Numbered from the stretch's first letter, positions 1 to 14,563 are shown. The stretch is DNA of 64,000 nucleotides from Protostelium mycophagum (GCA_002081555.1 KV920942.1:1-64000), one strand, 5' to 3'. Notes: a model not told the origin generated them from the letters alone. Numbers and translations are program-made.

Positions 1-753
1 TAACTGTACACTCACTGGTCTCAAAAAGTACAGCGTCTGAGAGGGTACCGGAAGTCCCCTCACCCCCGTGGACGACTATTCTTGTGCTCGTCTACAACGA
101 TTAAATCACGAATAAATTATATTTCGTTTCACCTGAACACAACCATGAAAAGCCTTTGGATCTGGCGAATGTGTTCGGAGGGACTGATGGAAAGCAGTAT
201 TTCAACGACGTGTACAAGTTGAACACCAGTAAGACTTGAAGATGTCTCACCTTGATAGAAACGATGACGTGGAGCGTTGTAGATTCGGCGAATGTAGTCA
301 TCACAACTGAGTCTGATACAAGAACCAGTAATTTGGACGGATGCTGGGTACATTTCACTCCTCATGAAGATTGCGTGGGGGCTAGAAAGGACCGAAAGAG
401 AATCAAAGGGGGGATGGTGAATGTCAATTGACAGAGGGGGTGTACAAAATATGTCTCGCAGCTAGAGAGGCTAATTTCGACGAGGAATTTGGTGTACAAT
501 TCAAGTTCCCCTCACCGTTCATTCTCCATCAGCACCCTCTTTGGCATCCACTGTTTCCACCACCATCTGTGGTATTCTTACTCTTGGTTGTGATTGTAAT
601 AATAATCTTCGTCGTGATCAAGAGAAGAAGCAAGACATGACAACCAAGCTGTTCATCTACAACTCACCCTGCACTGGTCCGAGAGCTACCTGCTCACATC
701 TACAACGCTCCAAGAATAACTTTCAACAACAAAACTACGGTGAATTCAAGAGT
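1..753. other. Upstream spacer, no confident gene
   Basis: No protein family could be recognised here. The plus strand has an open stretch at 428-640 that ends in a very hydrophobic run followed by a basic KRRSKT tail. That looks like the last membrane segment and cytosolic tail of a type I membrane protein, but no upstream exons could be joined to it. The dispersed TCTACAACG / CGTTGTAGA word appears near 94, 277 and 702. The window edge may cut a gene. Confidence 0.3.
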
Positions 754-1875
754 TTATTTTGTTAAAGTGAGAGTATAGAAAGTATAGAAGTACACCGTAG
801 CCCTGACATCCTCTGGTCCAGGATCCTCTGGAAACATCGGCTTCATCTTTACGGACTGTGTCAACGTGCAGTCAAAATTAAACTCTTCGGAGGCTGTTTT
901 GAAGAACTCCAAGTCTTCGTGCGCCATGTGTGTTCTGTGGTGCGAAAATGCGACTAAGACCTGTCCTCTTAAGGATCTTGTGAAAAGACTTGAAATCACC
1001 TTGCCCTCAGGCTTAATACATTCTCTGCATGTCTTCAACATGTCTCTATGTGCGTGATAATTGAAAACCAAATCCTGAAATTTTCAACTTGAGACTTTCA
1101 ACTTGAAAAGTTTGAAGAATTCGAAGAATATTACCGATAAAATAATGTAATCGAATTTTCCTCCATTTGGTGAAATTTGGTTGAGTTTTTCAGGCTCTTT
1201 TCCCCACAAATGACCCACTATGCTGATCACCTCTTTATCTACAACGGCACAATTTTTTGTGACGTTTTTTCTGATATTTTCCAGTAAAACCTCCTCAGGG
1301 TAATCAGTGATAACCACCTGTACACGTCACAATTTGGCGAAATTCAAGTCTTTATACAATAATGTTTAAATCATCAATCTTCGATTATTATAATCATGGA
1401 GTGAATTAGTTTAATGGTACGGAGAGCACCAATGATTTGATTTAATTTAATTATTTGGGCGGTCCTGCTGATCCAAAATGATGAGTTGAACTCACCTTTG
1501 ATGGCGAATTGAGAGCAGCAATGATTGATGGCAATGCAGCTCCTGCTCCAAGTTCTATTTTCATTAATTAATGTTTCGATTCAGTATCAATTCACTCACC
1601 TAGAAAACTACAACAAATCAGATCACGTTTCAGGAATATAATCACCTTTTGCCACGAGTGAATTCTGGAGAATCGATCAGATCAGATAAGAACAACGATG
1701 CATTCCAAAGATAATGAGCCCAGAGCGCGTGTCTGGCAACCAGATCGAGTTGGATTAATTCTCCATTTTTTCTCTTAAAGGTTGAATGACTGGGAGTATC
1801 CTCTACGAAATATCCCTCTGGCTCGGCAAACATGCCTTCGAATTCATCTTCTGATGAACTGCCGTCCTTCGGCAT
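754..1875 (-). CDS. EFM7: EFM7/NNT1-type lysine/N-terminal protein methyltransferase
   Basis: This is a seven-beta-strand SAM-dependent methyltransferase of the family that includes yeast Efm7 (Nnt1), which modifies translation elongation factor 1A. That substrate is known for the family and inferred here. Five exons give about 266 residues: 1646-1875, 1600-1607, 1496-1554, 1135-1317 and 754-1074. The N-terminus carries the family signature FEGMFAEPEGYF, and HALWAHYLWNASLFLSDLI follows. Motif I reads FLELGAGAALPSII, then VVITDYPEE and VGHLWGKEPEKL, then FDYIILSDLVFNYHAHRDML. The C-terminal part has SHHRTHMAHEDLEFF. Length and motif order match the family. The second exon is only 8 nt and is needed to complete motif I. 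The start is the first ATG in frame. Confidence 0.9.
1600..1607 (-). other. 8-nt microexon of the EFM7-like gene
   Basis: On the minus strand the sequence reads ttgtag|TTTTCTAG|gtgag. Joining exon 1 (ending GGCAAAAG), these 8 nt and exon 3 (starting AACTTGG) gives GKSFLELGAGAALPS, the SAM-binding motif I. Exon lengths 230, 8 and 59 sum to 297, exactly 99 codons. Direct joining of exons 1 and 3 breaks the frame. Confidence 0.85.
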
Positions 1876-2034
1876 GATCAGATCTGATCTTATCTGATCT
1901 TTTTCAGAGCCTTTTTTTTCTGATTCCTGAAGATGGGATGACAGAGCAAGGATGTCTTTGCAATGAATTCTTCAATCGATGTCAGATCGATAAATTTATA
2001 TACAACAAATCTCCTGGGTGAGTTTCTCAATCGC

Positions 2035-2262
2035 TCAATTATCTCCCTTCGCTGTCCTCAAAGTTCTAATGACTGCTGCAAGTGCTTCTGGATTGACTCC
2101 TTGTTCACAAAGATTGATGATTATGCTTAATGTATCATAATCGAGGCCAGCTCCAAGCACATCAGACATCTCCTTCACAACTATTTTGGTTGAGATGCCT
2201 TTCCTTATATAGATCGTATGCTTACCTTGTAGTGTGCTTTTAGATTGGTCGATGTCGTTCAT
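2035..2262 (-). CDS. MZT1: Mitotic-spindle organizing protein 1 (MOZART1)
   Basis: This is the small gamma-tubulin-complex recruitment factor MOZART1, which helps dock gamma-TuRC at microtubule-organising centres. Two exons give a 60-residue protein. The core reads [19 protein letters not shown], then [20 protein letters not shown], matching the family consensus closely. The single intron (gtaagcat...aaaatag) has a length divisible by three and contains no stop, so the unspliced message is also open. Splicing is preferred because it restores the usual compact family sequence. The start ATG lies 107 bp from the divergent TEX2 start, so the two genes probably share a promoter. Length is slightly below most orthologues. 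Confidence 0.92.
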   Translation of the reverse strand: MNDIDQSKSTLQGKHTIYIRKGISTKIVVKEMSDVLGAGLDYDTLSIIINLCEQGVNPEALAAVIRTLRTAKGDN

Positions 2263-2369
2263 GATGGCGGGAAAGTTTTGTTCCAATCTCTCGTTTTCAT
2301 TTTGATGAAACTGTGAGTTACGCTCAATACCCAACCACAAAGAGGACAGGAAACATCGCTAATGGAACC

Positions 2370-5300
2370 ATGCTCTTCGAGCTAATCTTGTTCTTTTTTC
2401 TGGGGTTCTCTACAGCAGTGGCTCTCGCACTTTATTCAGTTACACAACTCTTTACAAAATTAAACAAGGCAAATGAAGACAAGATACAAGTCTTACGATA
2501 CAAACGATTTCAAGGACCATATCAATCGATGAATCAGCAGAATGCATCGTCCAAAATCTCAGACGTGGTGGGTGGGGAATTGGTCGATCCAACACCAATT
2601 CCATTTGGCGCACAGAAAGCACCAGCTGTCGGATCCATTCCCCTTCCTGTGGCAACTCCAGCCCATCTTCAGGTTCGATCATATTGAATAACGATGACAC
2701 TCAGCTTTTAAAGCCGGTGAGACAACAGACCGCTTATAGCGAATATCCTTCGGTGGTGTTTCCGTCCTCATCAGCTTCTTCTTCGTCTATATCCATGGAC
2801 GGTACAACGAACACGAACGTTCAAGACACCAGACCAGGCTTGGGATTTCCACAAACGATGACAGACTCTTCAGACGTGAGAATGATCAAATCATGGTCGA
2901 TAACACTCTTTCATTTTCCATGTTCCATGACAACCTCGATGAAAAAATCGCCATTCACCTTCTTTAATTCAACACAATTCAAATTTATTTTCCTGGCTGA
3001 GGACATTCTTCAGGGAAGTGTGTACGCAGAGCCCCCTGCAGAGAATGACGTCATCAGAATAGAAGGGTGGTGTGAACTGTCCACACCCTCCAGACTACAA
3101 GTCATATCTGGCGAGACGGGCAGTAACGCTGGAAGTCCACATCTGATCAGATCTACCACAGACTATAAATGGAAGTTGAGATATCTCAGGTTGTTGGGAT
3201 CTCAGGTGAGGCGTCTTTTCATGACATCAAGTGATGTCATGATGTACAATTGACTCTGTACAGTTGGTCTATTTTAGGAATAATCCGAGTGATATGGAAG
3301 ACCCCAATATTATTGACAGCGATTCGAATGACGGTGGGAGTAGCGTAGCAACCACGGATAGTTACGGCAGTCTACAACGCCAAACCTCTCTGGAGGACTC
3401 CACAGGTCAGGAAGGATTCACTCTCTGTACATTCATATATTCCATAAATCGTCAAAAACGGCTCGTTGTAGATGTCCAAAATAATACGTTGCTCGTTGTA
3501 GACGCTCGAAAATAATATCTACCAGAATTGGGGAAGAAGACACACTTTAGAAAGTTGCGTGGATTTGTACATAGAAGGCGTAACAGCACAGATGGCATAG
3601 AGAGTGGACACCCGTTGATTGTACCGGTATCTGAAGGCACACCCAAAATGTCAAAGTTCGAGGAAGTCAGAACCAACAGAAAGAAAAAACGGAACAGATT
3701 CGGATATATACAACTGCAAGGATGCAAGATTGAGGTAATTGTCAATCTCACTCCATTTCTTATGGGATTATTGGCTGAAAATCAATAACATTTTGTTATC
3801 ATTTTGCTGCAAAAGTTTTTGTGGGTAATAGGAACAAAAATTGACTGGTTGTAGATGGTCAAAGAATACGTGCACAACAGCGCAAGTGCATTCGAGATGA
3901 GGAGGTCTCTACATTCCAACGAAGTTGTCAGCAATGTGTTAGCGATAGATATCTTTCATCCAAATAAGCACCACATATTCTTCGTGTCCGCGGACCACTC
4001 CAAAGAGAAGATCTCGAGGGCGAGACAGAGCTCCTGCCGAATCAAATTTCACGACTACACACAAGCTCAGAGGTCAGATTTCATCACTGAAATTTCGTGT
4101 GAATTTCTCTGGATGAAAGACGAGACCAGCGCGTAACATCGAAAACTCCACAGAAAGTTCGTGGAAAACTCATGGAAAATTCAGATGGTACGCAGCGCTG
4201 TCAGAGATGACCCGTTATACAACTGTCCCTGCACCCATCAATTTACGCCTATCTCAACTGTGTAAGTCCCGTACCGCAACATATCGCGTTAATTAACGTG
4301 ACAGCCGGGTCACCATCCATACAGTCTACCAAGCATTCGCCACCAGTACAAGAGCCTGAAAATTTTGCGAAATACCACAGTTTAGATTACGCAAATGACG
4401 TGTCAGAGGAGCTCATCAACGAACCGGACACACTCAAAGGGGGTGAGTTTCATTTCAATGCGACTATAAGACTGTGAAAATTCGCTGAAAGTTCTCAGGA
4501 ACTTTGAGAATGATGACGCAAAACGCATCCAAAGTGGCGGTCTTCATCTTGAAAGCTGGCGGAAAAATGTACTGGTATTCCATACCCGTAAAGGTCATTG
4601 TAGACGCCCGAATCGAATTTTCCCTGAATTTCACAGAGCGGAAGATCGCTGGTTGCAGTCTTCAAGTTAAATAGATGGGAATTATCGTTTCACAAACCCT
4701 CACTCACATTTGTGATGAAGAACCACGACAAAACAGAAAAATCCATTCAAAAATATAGAGCAGAATTCAGAGTGTCAGGTGATCTCAATGTTTTTGACGT
4801 TTTTTCATCGAAATGTCAAGAGTTGTCACGTGAAATTTCGTCGGGATTTCGTTGAAATTTCGTAGGTGAAGTGAAGTTTGAGTTCAGAGCGAAAGATGAG
4901 GATGATTTCAATAAGTGGGTCCATCCTATTGCATCATTTACAAGGAATGCAATCACATTACAAAACAATCCCTGCAGCGAGAACGTACCCACAGAGGTGA
5001 TCCCATTATGACCTTGTCTCATGTCATGATGACATCATCAACATGATTGTACGTGATGGATGACGTGTGAAGGTGTGGGATTCTCCATCTTTATCTGGAA
5101 ATATACCGACTGGTGGTGGTGGTGAGAGCTGCAATTGGCTCAATTATTTGATCGCCAGAAATTTCCAGGACATGCAGAATTCTAATACCTTCTTTGACCA
5201 CGTAAGTACAGTCCATCTACAATTCTCTGATCGTTATAGGTACAAGAAAAAATTCAGAGGAAATTAGATTCGGCGGGAAAACCAGAGTGGATGGGTCCTA

Positions 5301-6051
5301 TCAAAATTGTCGACATGAACATTGGTTCCCATAGCCCAAGATTCAAATCTATAAGAATGGAGCCTTCCTCCATCCCCAACGAACTGGTAAATAATAACCA
5401 TTGCTGTCCGAGATCTACAACGTTGTAGAAAGGAGAGCTTGATTTGGAGTACAACGGGGGGATCAGCTTTGTGTTGAAGACGTCAATCGTCGTGTCTATT
5501 GGAAAGACTTTCAACATACCCATATCGGTCAACATGTCAATTGATAAGTTGGTGAGACTTTTTATCTCATCTACAACGATGTAGAAGTCCAAAAAGATGA
5601 ATTACTCAGGTCGGAAAAATGTATCTTTATGCGAGTCCCACACTCCAAGAACCTTGCACGTTGTTTTTCGCAGAAGAACCAGTTGTAGAATTCTCCACAC
5701 ACGTGGAGCTGAACGACAAGGTGAATTTTCCTAGATTATTCATGATTTTCATTGAAATGAGACAGACTTTTGCCAATCGGGTGCCGATGTTTACGGAATT
5801 TCTCGTCTCGACGTTAAAAAGATCTTTTTACGACAGGACAGTTTACCCAAATAGAATGATTTTCAATCTGGTGAGACATCTACAACCCGATCTACAACGG
5901 AGGATTCTGAATTTCTTATGACTTTTTCTGAATTTCCCAGCCTTTCCCGGGTCGAAAATTACGTTTTGGAAGTATTCGAACGGGCAGACCCGGAAGATAC
6001 CCCCGGAAGGAGGTGATTTTCCCGTCAAATCCCATCTCTGACTCGTTGTAG
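2370..6051 (+). CDS. TEX2: TEX2/NVJ2-family SMP-domain lipid transfer protein
   Basis: TEX2 / yeast Nvj2 proteins are ER-anchored tethers that move lipids at membrane contact sites. The first ATG opens straight into a membrane segment (MLFELILFFFLGFSTAVALA). An acidic, Ser-rich linker and a split PH domain follow: IRIEGWCELSTPSRLQ near 3060, WKLRYLRLLGSQ near 3190, VYFRNNPSDMEDPN near 3270, IFHPNKHHIFFVSAD near 3960, FEFRAKDEDDFNKWVHPIA near 4890. The SMP domain begins near 5130 (CNWLNYLIARNFQDM) and continues with IQRKLDSAGKPEWMGPIKIV and DMNIGSHSPRFKSI. It passes LDLEYNGGISFVLK and ends near 5870 (YDRTVYPNRMIFNL). At least 12 exons are needed. A reading frame continues from PFPGRKLRFG to a TAG at 6049-6051. 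The same TAG could instead be a TTGTAG 3' splice site leading into the next feature. Confidence 0.85.
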
Positions 6052-6586
6052 AGCATCAATCCACACCAATTTACGGCGGAGTATGCTGTGGCCTGTAAAG
6101 ACATCTTGAACCGCTTCACCGACATGTTCACTTGGGGTGCCTTCACTTCAGTAAACGAACTTTTCGCTTTAGACGCAGCAATTCACGGATTGACCGGAGT
6201 TAGTTCGGAGGTATCCATCTACATCGTTGTAGTTGTACAATGCCACGTCATCTCACTCTTTTCAGATCCACGGAAAGGAAAATATCAGGATCAATCTAAG
6301 AAATTTCCGAACATGTTTCGTGGGGACTGCCACGATGACATCACATGACATCGTTGTAAACAATGACTTTGTGTGCTGCAAGATGTCCATACAGGGACTC
6401 TTAGGCAAACCTTTCTGGGAGTTCAAAGCAACCGGGCACTCTAATCATGTACATTTCGAATGCAGCTTCGTGATGAGAATGAAGCAGATCCACATTCATC
6501 AGATCTGGATGAGCTGGTCCCCCACGACGATGATGCAATACAGCCAAGCGGCCATGGACATATCAGGAGATAAAGCTGTCAGATGA
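6052..6586 (+). CDS. NTF2/SnoaL-like domain, possibly fused to TEX2
   Basis: About 150 residues resemble the SnoaL/NTF2-like fold: CKDILNRFTDMFTWGAF, NELFALDAAIHGLTG, then after one intron IHGKENIRINLRNFRTCFVG and DIVVNNDFVCCKMSIQG. It ends with an HIHQIWMSWSP strand typical of the last sheet of this fold. There is no upstream in-frame ATG. The first available one (6124) would cut off the first helix, and directly upstream is an in-frame TAG. If gtgattttc...ttgtag (about 6014-6051) is an intron, the frame runs on unbroken from the TEX2 SMP domain as RYPRKE|SINPHQF. So it is either a fused C-terminal domain or a separate gene with a missed first exon. Function unknown. Confidence 0.55.
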
Positions 6587-6919
6587 AAGTCTCTTTCTGT
6601 TCTACTCCATCCTCTTAATCCACAACTTGATGTGGCAATGTTTGACTCCTGTATTCTGATACTAAATCAGGGCTCTGTTTGGAAATTGAGCGACCCGCAG
6701 GTGCCATCACGTGAATTTTGATGTACCATCATATTCCGTATGTCTATAGACGTCAGATAAAAGGGCTTAATCCAACCCTTTCGGATACTAAGGTCGAAAA
6801 AATCGCCGGACTTTGTCACGAAATACTGAGTCGTCTTAACGCAAAGTTGTGCTTACGTAAACGTGAATGATGTTCGTTGCGATGGTTGCCGGACTCACGC
6901 AATGTTTGGCTTTGCGCTC
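6587..6919. other. Spacer without recognised gene
   Basis: Non-coding stretch between the plus-strand NTF2-like terminus and the minus-strand membrane ORF. No conserved reading frame, tRNA or repeat was seen. Confidence 0.5.
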
Positions 6920-7279
6920 TCACTTTCCTTCGCTTTTACTCGTCTTCATCTCATAAATACAACACAACGAGATGGAAAAGTCAGAGGCTCTCATTTGGAG
7001 AAGCAGATGTGCCATCGTAATCAACGCACAAATGGTGACAACAACACCGATTATAAAGAGGAGAGGATCATGTTTCATGATCAACGCCAGAGATGCAGAA
7101 CCAGTCAACACACCATTGGCCGAGAGGAGACCAATCATTGAGTGAAAGGATCGAGCATTCATTTGAGAAAAGATCGAGACAGACAAGAAGGTCTCTTGAG
7201 ACCTGCCTTTGCCACGTCGGTAGACAATCAATCGAGATAAAAGGGTGAATCGTATTCCGATCTCATTCCCGGCGACCAT
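6920..7279 (-). CDS. Small predicted membrane protein
   Basis: An uninterrupted 119-codon frame opens with ATG. A basic N-terminal half (IVYRRGKGRSQETF) is followed by two hydrophobic stretches: MIGLLSANGVLTGSASLALI and LLFIIGVVVTICALITMAHL. This is compatible with two membrane spans. The last 20 residues may be intron read-through, so the true C-terminus is uncertain. No family was recognised. It is divergent to CUL1, with about 360 bp between the start codons. Confidence 0.4.
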   Translation of the reverse strand: MVAGNEIGIRFTLLSRLIVYRRGKGRSQETFLSVSIFSQMNARSFHSMIGLLSANGVLTGSASLALIMKHDPLLFIIGVVVTICALITMAHLLLQMRASDFSISLCCIYEMKTSKSEGK

Positions 7280-7637
7280 CGTTATCTGCGATCCTGTTAT
7301 AGTAGATCTCGTGTAAATGCCGCTTACCCGATCGCATAGACATTATTTAAAGACAATACTTTTTAAAACCAAATAGAACCAACCTTTCTGCAGTAAAGAA
7401 GAATGAAGCCTCACACTGATGATGATCGATGAAAACCCAAATTTCAAATATTGCCTTTTAATGCGTTTATTTGCTGATCGACTGTGTGTTTTCCCTCGGT
7501 GGCTGCTGGGCACGGACGTCATCGTCATCGTCTTTATTTTCCGGATGTTGAAAAAATGTCGACATTTTTCAGAAGCACAACATTCCCAGAGATACAAATC
7601 ATCGAGCGACGCCAGCAGAGACGCATAAAAGCACGAG
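7280..7637. other. Divergent promoter region of membrane ORF and CUL1
   Basis: This spacer separates two divergent start codons. It contains short open frames on both strands with no family resemblance. No TATA-like element stands out. Confidence 0.4.
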
Positions 7638-10896
<3,259 letters not shown>

Positions 10897-11259
10897 GGTT
10901 CTGAAGAACGTAAATAAAATGAAGATAGAGTTGGTTTGTGTTTTAAGATGTCGCAAAGGTACAGATTGTCGCGGTTGAACCTGTACAGATGGCATGTTGG
11001 CAGGGGAACTGTGCACGAGTAATGTGGCAGATGAGAATGATTGCAACGCGTCTGGTGGACACCCCAAAACCAGAGATCACCACACCCCTCACCAAGAAAT
11101 GAACGTGAAGAATTTTGACACTAAAGAACTTTGTAAGAGTCTTTGCTTTGATTGCGTTGCTGCTTTTTTGAGAATGAAATGTCTCTGGCCACATGTTTGT
11201 TTGGACTTTTCGGAAAAATTCGGAAAAATATATCGAACAACATACAAGACGAACACAAG
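10897..11259. other. CUL1 3' region and AMACR upstream region
   Basis: Spacer between the CUL1 stop and the AMACR start. Short frames on both strands show no family resemblance. An AATAAA-like word (AAATAAAATG) lies about 15-25 nt after the CUL1 stop and may serve polyadenylation. Confidence 0.4.
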
Positions 11260-13153
11260 ATGATGAGACCAGGCATCCTCTCTGCTGTTACAGTCATCGA
11301 GATGGCGGGACTAGCACCCGCTCCGTTCTGTGGGATGATTTTATCTGATTATGGTGCGAATGTTGTTCGTGTTGACCGACCTTCGTCGAGTGGAATGGAC
11401 CGTCTCACTCGCGGAAAGAAGTCCATCTGCATCAATCTGAAAAGCAAAGAGGGAATAGACATTATCAAGAAGATGATCTTACAGGTAAGCCTTATCTCAG
11501 CGCAATCTTCCTTCTAATGTGACAGAGCGACGTTTTCATCGATCCATTTCGGCCTGGAGTTACAGAGTCCATGGGACTCGGTCCTGAAGAGGTCCTCCTC
11601 CATGCTTTACCGATTGTTCTCCCTCTAAAACGTGTAGCTATGCAAATTGAACCCAAGGTTGATTTATGTGAGGTTGACAGGCTATGGACAGACAGGTATG
11701 TCATGTATGATCGTGACATCTCCTAACCATCACGAGGCCCGCTCGCGAAGAGTGCTGGACATGATATAAATTATATCGCGGTTAGTGGTGCTCTTTCGGT
11801 ATGTATCACCTCTGTAATCTTTCCCTTTGTGCATCGGTGCGGTGTAATAACATGAAAACACGTTTAAACCTCTTAGAAAGCTGAGGTCATATGAATATTT
11901 ATAATACAAATATATATTACTCCGCGGACACAGAGTTGTACAATTTTCAAAATGAGTAATAATTGCGGTAACTACCACTCTGTTGCTGTGAGTAACACGT
12001 TAGTGTTACCGTGTATTGTGTGGCAACTGGTGAGATGTATAAATACGTCCACCGGGTAATATTAAATATGTGTATTTTTTTAGTCAATTGACTCCCAAAT
12101 AGTATTTTTAAACTTTGAAATATATTCTAATCTCCCAGACTTTTGCGCGGGAAAATGAAAGACCCCTCTTCCCCACGAATATTCTGGGAGATTTCGCAGG
12201 CGGAGGCCTCATGGCCGCCTTTGGCGTGATCATGGCGTTACTGGAACGAGAAAGATCGGGGAAAGGTCAAGTTATAGATGCGGCGATGGTGGACGGAGTG
12301 GCTTATCTCAACTCTTTCGTGACGTCATGGGTCGGAATGGGTGATATTTCCATGAAAATTCTTTGTCTCTGTACATCATTCTCATTGGAATGAAAGTTCA
12401 CCGAAATTTCAGGGATTTGGAGTGCTGAGAGAGGTACTAACCCTCTCGGGTTAAGCGAAGAAAATCTGCCACAACAAAATGACAGAGAATTGTGGCCCAA
12501 GATGAAGACACTCTTCGCGGAAGTTTTCGCGAGAAAGACCAGAGATGAATGGTGCAAAGTGTTTGAAAAGACTGACGCATGTGTGGGTCAGTCATCAGAA
12601 TGCGACCATCGTGACAGAAGATGATTCTTCACAGCGCCCGTCATGCACATCGATGAGCTAGATGCGCATCCTCAAGCAAAAGCGAGGGATCTCTATCTGC
12701 CAAATGAAGAAGGTGAGACTCCATCATCCCTCTACCAACACCTTTGGTGACGTCACGAGGTGTTTTGATGCCGTCGCCTGCACCCAGATTCTCCCGCACA
12801 GCCACACCCGCCGCAAGGGGCAGTGCCACTCTTTCTCCAGGCGAACACACTAGAGATCGATGAGCTAGATGCGCATCCTCAAGCAAAAGCGAGGGATCTC
12901 TATCTGCCAAATGAAGAAGGTGAGACTCCATCATCTCTCTACAACACCTTTGGTGACGTCACGAGGTGTTTTGATGCCGTCGCCTGCACCCAGATTCTCC
13001 CGCACACCCACACCCGCCGCAAGGGGCAGTGCCACTCTTTCTCCAGGCGAACACACTAGAGAAGTTCTGAAGAGGTTCGGATACTATGAAGAGGAAGTTG
13101 TGGAGATGGAAAGACGTGCAGTCGTGAAGACACTGAAGAAATCTGCCTTATAA
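11260..13153 (+). CDS. AMACR: Alpha-methylacyl-CoA racemase-like (CoA-transferase family III)
   Basis: This family III CoA-transferase homologue resembles alpha-methylacyl-CoA racemase, which inverts 2-methyl branched acyl-CoAs for beta-oxidation. Seen in order: [60 protein letters not shown] and [20 protein letters not shown]. These are followed by [33 protein letters not shown] and [15 protein letters not shown]. After IWSAERGTN the sequence jumps straight to [12 protein letters not shown]. The roughly 40 residues that normally lie between, including the conserved catalytic Glu region, are absent. Downstream, [20 protein letters not shown] is present twice because of a 207-bp tandem duplication. 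Reading into the first downstream copy meets a stop unless that copy is skipped. The end is [20 protein letters not shown] then a stop at 13151-13153. Activity is doubtful as assembled. Introns of about 46 nt occur. Confidence 0.82.
12649..13061 (+). repeat. Tandem duplication of an AMACR exon-intron unit
   Basis: Units 12649-12855 (207 bp) and 12856-13061 (206 bp) are nearly identical, differing at a few bases. Each holds the end of one exon, a short intron and most of the next exon. The junction falls inside coding sequence, so copy 1 reads ...GEHTRDR and then stops, whereas copy 2 reads ...[11 protein letters not shown]. The similarity indicates recent origin or an assembly artefact. Confidence 0.9.
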
Positions 13154-14237
13154 ACACTTTTCAGTGGATTGAAAGAAGGATAACTTTTGCGAATTATAGT
13201 AACCTGCATTTAGGCATCAGTGATGCATTGTTGTATTCGCTATGCCTAAGATATTAATAGTGAAAATTTCCGTCCACAGCATAAGTTGAAATTGTGCTGA
13301 GCTGACGCGGTTGTAGAAGGAACTTTTGCGCGCGAAAAAAATTTTGAAATATTTTCAACGGCTCTCGGCAGATCACCAACCGCACCAACCGCAACGAGAG
13401 CAGCGGATCACAAAAGAGGTAAGAAAAGGATCAACAAAGACCTCCTCTCTGTCTCTTTCATTGTATTCTCTCCGAGTCTTCGACTTGACCAAACTTGAAA
13501 TCACGATTTACCTCAATGGAACAAAGCTCGGACAAAGTTTAAGAGAGGAGAAACTGATCGGCCTCTTATTTGAACCCCCTCCAGCTCTTCTTTGTTTTCA
13601 TGATTTGGTTTAAGGGCCATATGGCTTTTTGATAAACTCTCAGGGGTCGAGATCAACCACACAAGAACCCGCAACTATCGAAGTCATCGAATTCTATTGG
13701 GTCTTCAGGCCTTTCCTTCTGTCCTCTTTCGTAAGTTTCGGAGATGGTTTTTGTATGGAGGGCTCATACAAAAGCACCCAGTCACTCATAATAGCTGAGG
13801 CATCGCTTTCTCGGCATCAAGCTCAGACATTCGACTCGTCTGAAGAGCCTGGAGGACCGCGCAAATCACCTGAGTGACCAACCAACCAAAACAGGGATAG
13901 ACGATAAGAGACAGAGCGAGAGAATATAGAAACATTTCTCTTCGCTTTTCGAGTTCTGCTTTTCGAGTTCTCGATACCGTGGCTGAGTCGAGGTGGGTCT
14001 TGTGCATTCTTTAAGATGATCTCCACTATACAGTTTGCATATATTAGAGTATCTCAACCACCTGATAAAATGATCAGGAGGAAGATGAAGAATGTCGAAA
14101 AGTGGGTGTTGACGATGAAGTGAATAGCGCAATGGATCGTCTGATGGGTGTCTGAAGGAATATATTGATAGAGGAGAAGGTTGACGTGAAGATGACAAAA
14201 TTTTTTTTAGTACGTAAGTCAAGGTGGCTCTACAACT
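13154..14237. other. Gene-poor stretch with one weak membrane ORF (minus)
   Basis: No family was recognised in this kilobase. On the minus strand a frame at 13786-14007 opens with ATG and carries KAELEKRREMFLYSLALSLI followed by VYPCFGWLVTQVICAVLQAL, one or two possible membrane segments. A hydrophobic stretch just upstream (HFIVNTHFSTFFIFLLIILS, about 14050-14130) could be an exon of the same gene, but the frames could not be joined confidently. Plus-strand frames near 13326-13880 look random. Confidence 0.25.
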
Positions 14238-14311
14238 GGTTTCGTGGTGTAGTTGGTTATCACATATGCCTAACACGCATAGGGTCCCCGGTTCGATCCC
14301 GGGCGAAACCA
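14238..14311 (+). tRNA. tRNA-Val(AAC), copy 1
   Basis: A full cloverleaf: acceptor GGTTTCG pairs with CGAAACC, the D-arm has TAGTTGGTTATCA, the anticodon loop is CTAACAC (AAC), and the T-arm is CCCCGGTTCGATCCCGGG. It matches the copy at 17372 almost exactly. It shares with that copy the upstream words GTACGTAAGTCAA and CTCTACAACT just before the gene. Confidence 0.95.
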
Positions 14312-14563
14312 TTCTTTTCATTTTTTGCTTCACTTTTTACTGCCATTTATCCCTCAATAAGCCCCATCAATATCTCCCTCAACAGACATAACTTTTGTTC
14401 CAACTTTTCAGCAAGGTGAGTGATTTCTATATTTTCAATTATCTACCAATTTATTCCTTCTCAACAAAGAAGATAAAGTCGAAAATACAAAAAATTTGAG
14501 TCATAAAATGAAAAGTGATGTGTAACAAGGAGTAATTTGAAGTAAATCGATCTTGCATTGATG

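Noticed and set aside
12641-12934. Repeat-containing minus-strand ORF ([20 protein letters not shown] twice)
   Set aside because: It is the antisense of the duplicated AMACR exon. The internal protein repeat only mirrors the DNA duplication.
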